The notes under the pieces are model-generated. The model was not told the DNA's origin, did not search any database, and was given only the letters and a program-made list of their open reading frames with translations. From an uncultured Chloroflexota bacterium (GTDB taxonomy: Bacteria; Chloroflexota; Limnocylindria; Limnocylindrales; CSP1-4), in assembly GCA_903924005.1 (NCBI GenBank), contig CAIXZV010000521.1, forward strand, positions 1-8,432: a DNA stretch of 8,432 nt. The letters run 5' to 3'. The position numbers were made by a program, and so were the translations under genes. Positions 6,052 to 8,432 of the stretch are shown one piece after another; the first letter of the stretch is position 1, and every line of letters starts with the position of its first letter.

Positions 6052-7031
6052 TGGAGGCCCCCAGCGCCAAGACGCCCACGGCGGCGCCGAAGCCGCAGGC
6101 TGCAATCCATTCCCGGCGCGCCGCGCTGGTGCTCTTGGCGCTGGTTGCCCTTGTCTGGGGCACCCACTGGGCCATCGTGAAGATTGGTCTCCAGACGATG
6201 CCGCCGCTCACCTACGCCACGCTTCGGATCTTGGGCGGGCTCGTCACGGTGGTGATGCTGCAATCGGCCCGCGGCAAGCTGCGCCGCCCGCCCCGATCCG
6301 ACCTTTCGGTGGTGTTCTCGTGGGGCCTGATCCAGGTGGCCGGGGGCACGCTGATCATGAACCTCGCCCTGCGGGCGGTCTCTGCCGGGCGCGCGTCGGT
6401 GCTGGCCTACACCATGCCGCTCTGGGTGGCGGTGATCCTGGTGGTCTGGCTGCGGACGCGACCGAAGCGAGGCGAGTTCATCGGCCTGACGCTTGGGCTG
6501 GGCGGCCTCGTGCTGTTGCTGAACCCGGCGGTGCTTGATTGGGGCCGCGTGGCGGTTGTGCTGGGCGTGATCGCCCTGTTGTTCCACGCGGGTTCATGGG
6601 GCGCGCTGTCCATCCAGATCCGGCGTCACCATTGGACCGCCACGCCGCTGGACCTCCAGCCCTGGCAGCTGCTTGTGGCGCTTGTCCCGGTGGCGCTGAT
6701 CGCGTTCCTCGTGGAGGGTTTCCAGGGGATCAACTGGCAGCCGTCAACTGTGCTTGTGCTGCTCTACTCGGGGCCGCTGGCTACCGCGTTTGCCGCGTGG
6801 GCCAGCCAGTCCGTCACGCGTGCCCTGGGGGCCCAGGCGGCCGCGATTGGCTTCGTCTCCGTGCCCGTCGTTGGCCTGATCGCGGGCAACGTGCTGCTGG
6901 GCGAGGCACTTGGCCCCATTGACGGGCTGGGCTTCGTCCTGGTGCTGACCGGAGTCGCCATCGCCTCGCTGCTGCCCGACGGCTGGCGGCGGTCTGAGCC
7001 GGCCACGGCGGATGCGGTGGCCTCGGCGTAG
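6051..7031 (+). CDS. EamA-family (DMT superfamily) transporter
   Basis: A 326-residue inner-membrane protein with about ten predicted transmembrane helices and two EamA repeats (residues about 24-157 and 165-309). The first repeat starts with ALVWGTHWAIVKIGL (33-47). The second ends with VPVVGLIAGNVLLGEAL (271-287), the P...GE signature common in this family. The family exports or imports small metabolites and substrates are rarely predictable. The GTG start overlaps the preceding TAG stop by one base (TAGTG, 6049-6053), so translational coupling to the UroD-fold gene is likely. No ATG precedes helix 1, which starts near residue 24. Its position suggests it moves the substrate or a product of the pathway, which is inference. 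Confidence 0.87.
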   Translation: MEAPSAKTPTAAPKPQAAIHSRRAALVLLALVALVWGTHWAIVKIGLQTMPPLTYATLRILGGLVTVVMLQSARGKLRRPPRSDLSVVFSWGLIQVAGGTLIMNLALRAVSAGRASVLAYTMPLWVAVILVVWLRTRPKRGEFIGLTLGLGGLVLLLNPAVLDWGRVAVVLGVIALLFHAGSWGALSIQIRRHHWTATPLDLQPWQLLVALVPVALIAFLVEGFQGINWQPSTVLVLLYSGPLATAFAAWASQSVTRALGAQAAAIGFVSVPVVGLIAGNVLLGEALGPIDGLGFVLVLTGVAIASLLPDGWRRSEPATADAVASA

Positions 7032-7034
7032 GAT

Positions 7035-7068
7035 CGCCCCCTGCAGGACGTGCGAAACAGGGAGGGCG
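7035..7068 (+). promoter_or_regulatory. Hairpin covering the TMEM175-type ribosome binding site
   Basis: CGCCCCCTG (7035-7043) pairs with CAGGGAGGGCG (7058-7068): nine base pairs with a two-base bulge (7062-7063) and a 14-nt loop. The 3' arm contains the purine-rich AGGGAGG proposed as the ribosome binding site for the next gene. No T-run follows, so termination is unlikely. It may lower translation of the downstream gene relative to the operon. Confidence 0.35.
7059..7065 (+). promoter_or_regulatory. Ribosome binding site favouring a TTG start at 7074
   Basis: AGGGAGG ends 8 bases before the TTG at 7074, which begins the sequence M-D-R-G-R-L-E-A-F-S-D-G typical of TMEM175-family N-termini. 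The alternative in-frame GTG at 7050 has no well-spaced site. Confidence 0.6.
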
Positions 7069-7073
7069 GCGGT

Positions 7074-7658
7074 TTGGACAGGGGCAGGCTCGAGGCATTC
7101 AGCGACGGCGTGATCGCCATCCTCATCACAATCATGGTGCTGGGCCTCGTCCCGCCCAAGGGCGCCACAATTGAGGCGCTCGCCGAACTGGCGCCAGTGT
7201 TCCTGGCCTACGTGATGTCGTTCGTGTTCTTGGGCATCTACTGGAACAACCACCACCACCTGTTGGCGGCGTCCAGCGTTGTCAACGGCCGGGTCCTCTG
7301 GGCGAACCTCCACCTGCTGTTCTGGCTATCGCTCATCCCATTCGCCACCGCGTGGATGGGGGAGAACGGGTTTGCCTCGGTGCCCGTGGCGCTCTACGGC
7401 GTGGTGCTGCTGGCGGCGGGTATGGGCTACTACATCCTGAGCCGATTGCTGCTTGCGGCGCAGCCCGAAGGTGCACCGCTGCTTGAGGCAATCAGCCAGG
7501 ATCGGAAGGGCACGGCGTCGCTGGTCATCCTCATGATCGCCGTGCCGGTGTCGTTGGTCCTGCCGCTGGCCGCGTGCGTGCTCTACGTGCTGATCGCGGC
7601 GATGTGGTTCATCCCGGACTCGCGCATCGAGCGTGTTCTGGGGCGGCCCGACGTCTAG
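7074..7658 (+). CDS. TMEM175 (DUF1211) family membrane protein
   Basis: A 194-residue integral membrane protein with about six predicted helices. The N-terminal RLEAFSDGVIAI (residues 5-16) carries the FSDG motif diagnostic of bacterial TMEM175-type proteins, which form potassium-permeable channels. YWNNHHHLL (near residues 57-65) at the end of helix 2 is also characteristic. The TTG at 7074 is chosen over the GTG at 7050 because it has a good ribosome binding site and a family-like N-terminus; the longer version adds 8 residues. It lies 42 bases after the transporter, separated by a hairpin. A role in inositol or methyl metabolism is not expected, so it may be an independent neighbour read through from upstream. 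The family call is firm; channel function is assumed from the family. Confidence 0.85.
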   Translation: MDRGRLEAFSDGVIAILITIMVLGLVPPKGATIEALAELAPVFLAYVMSFVFLGIYWNNHHHLLAASSVVNGRVLWANLHLLFWLSLIPFATAWMGENGFASVPVALYGVVLLAAGMGYYILSRLLLAAQPEGAPLLEAISQDRKGTASLVILMIAVPVSLVLPLAACVLYVLIAAMWFIPDSRIERVLGRPDV

Positions 7659-7669
7659 CGACGGGCTAG

Positions 7670-8432
7670 TTACCAGGCGTTATCGCTGGGCGGCGCGGGC
7701 GGCGCGGGCGGCGCGGGCGGCTCGGGCGGCTCCGGTGACATGGCAGCCGCAGCTCTCGCCGAGGAACGTCGGCGGCGCCCAACCAGCAGCAGCACCATGA
7801 GCAGCAGCAGAAGACCCACGCCCACGCCAACCGCGACGGTGACCCGGGTCTGACCCGTGCCGCGCAGCCCGTCCAGGAACGTCACCACAGACGCCGCGTC
7901 GGTCTTCGCCTTGGCCGCATCGCCGTTGCGCACGGCCGCCGTGGCCGAGTCCAGCGTTGGGACGGTGGCGCCCAGAAGGCCCACCTGTTGGAGCGTGTCC
8001 AGCGGCGCCCCAGCCACAACGCCAGCCGCCGCCACGGCCTTCGCCGCGTCAAGCTGCTGCTGCGCGAGATCGGCAGCCGCGGTGAGCTCGGCCGCGGTGG
8101 TTGCCGCAGCCCAGGCCTTCGCAGCGGGTCCACGCCGCGCGTCAACGCCGGCCAGCGCCGCATCGGTCTGCCCGGTGAGATCCCACGCTGGGCCAGCCGC
8201 CGTGATGGCCGCCTGTGCCGCGGCAAAGTCCCAGGCGGACATGGGTTTGCGGATGGCCACCGGCACCACCCAGTCGCCAACCTGCGCGGCCAGCGACTGG
8301 TAGGCGAGGCGCGCCGCAGCCCGCTTGTCCAGCAGCCCGCGGTCCGAGGTGATGCCGTACTTCACGACGAGGTTGGTGGCGAGCGTGGCGTTGGCGGCAG
8401 TGGCGTCAGCGCCGGTTGCTGACGTCAGACCC
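7670..8432 (-). CDS. Partial unrecognised single-pass membrane protein (C-terminal part)
   Basis: A leftward reading frame ending at TAA (7670-7672) and open to the right window edge, so only the C-terminal 253 or so residues are present. A GTG at 8365 could serve as a start but has no convincing ribosome site, and the frame continues upstream with similar Ala/Thr-rich sequence, so I treat the gene as truncated by the window. The visible part is an alanine-rich, probably helical region. Numbered from the valine at 8365, it is followed by one transmembrane helix (residues about 175-196), an RRRR stop-transfer cluster (197-200) and a cytoplasmic-side tail with PEP/PAP triplets ending in SDNAW. 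This suggests an exported protein anchored by its C-terminus, with the large part outside. I do not recognise the family. It converges with the TMEM175-type gene, 11 bases apart. Confidence 0.7.
   Translation of the reverse strand, partial: GLTSATGADATAANATLATNLVVKYGITSDRGLLDKRAAARLAYQSLAAQVGDWVVPVAIRKPMSAWDFAAAQAAITAAGPAWDLTGQTDAALAGVDARRGPAAKAWAAATTAAELTAAADLAQQQLDAAKAVAAAGVVAGAPLDTLQQVGLLGATVPTLDSATAAVRNGDAAKAKTDAASVVTFLDGLRGTGQTRVTVAVGVGVGLLLLLMVLLLVGRRRRSSARAAAAMSPEPPEPPAPPAPPAPPSDNAW
7692..7736. repeat. 9-bp tandem repeat encoding a Pro/Ala tail
   Basis: GGCGCGGGC is repeated three times exactly (7692-7718) and followed by two degenerate units (GGCTCGGGC, GGCTCCGGT). On the minus strand it encodes the PPE/PPA triplets near the end of the membrane protein. 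Such repeats can vary in copy number by slippage in steps of three residues without breaking the frame. Confidence 0.75.

Noticed and set aside
7646..7666. GCCCG...CGGGC as a terminator between the convergent genes
   Set aside because: Only five pairs with an 11-base loop and no T-run on either strand.

Overview
The window is high-GC bacterial DNA, densely packed with genes and with very short intergenic gaps. It looks chromosomal: there are no mobile elements, tRNA or rRNA genes, or CRISPR repeats. The lineage cannot be fixed from sequence alone. The gene families would fit a soil or water actinobacterium or chloroflexotan, which is a guess. Identifications rest on recognising protein motifs by eye; no database search was run.

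Layout: on the left, iolB (5-deoxy-glucuronate isomerase) runs leftward. A 230-base divergent promoter region follows (967-1196). It holds a LacI-family-like palindrome overlapping a -10 box, a second dyad exactly 50 bp away, and a 5'-leader stem-loop. A rightward run of genes then begins: an iolE-type TIM-barrel dehydratase (1197), iolG inositol dehydrogenase (2148), an iolH-type TIM-barrel isomerase (3184), a stand-alone corrinoid-binding protein (4105), a UroD-fold methyltransferase-like protein (4765) and an EamA/DMT transporter (6051, start overlapping the previous stop by one base). A TMEM175-type membrane protein (7074) follows in the same direction after a hairpin. At the right edge, the C-terminal part of an unrecognised single-pass membrane protein reads leftward and is cut by the window end.

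How the genes may work together: IolG oxidises inositol to inosose, the IolE-type enzyme dehydrates it, and IolB acts later in the same pathway. IolH-type proteins accompany this pathway but their role is poorly defined. IolD, IolC, IolJ and IolA are not in the window. The striking point is that a corrinoid protein and a UroD-fold protein, the two halves expected of a corrinoid methyltransferase, sit directly downstream in the same run of inositol genes. My main hypothesis is a corrinoid-dependent O-demethylase for methylated inositols (for example pinitol, ononitol or sequoyitol) that feeds free inositol into IolG, with the EamA protein as a transporter. This is inference from gene context. 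The corrinoid gene also differs from its neighbours in codon context, which hints at a separate origin.
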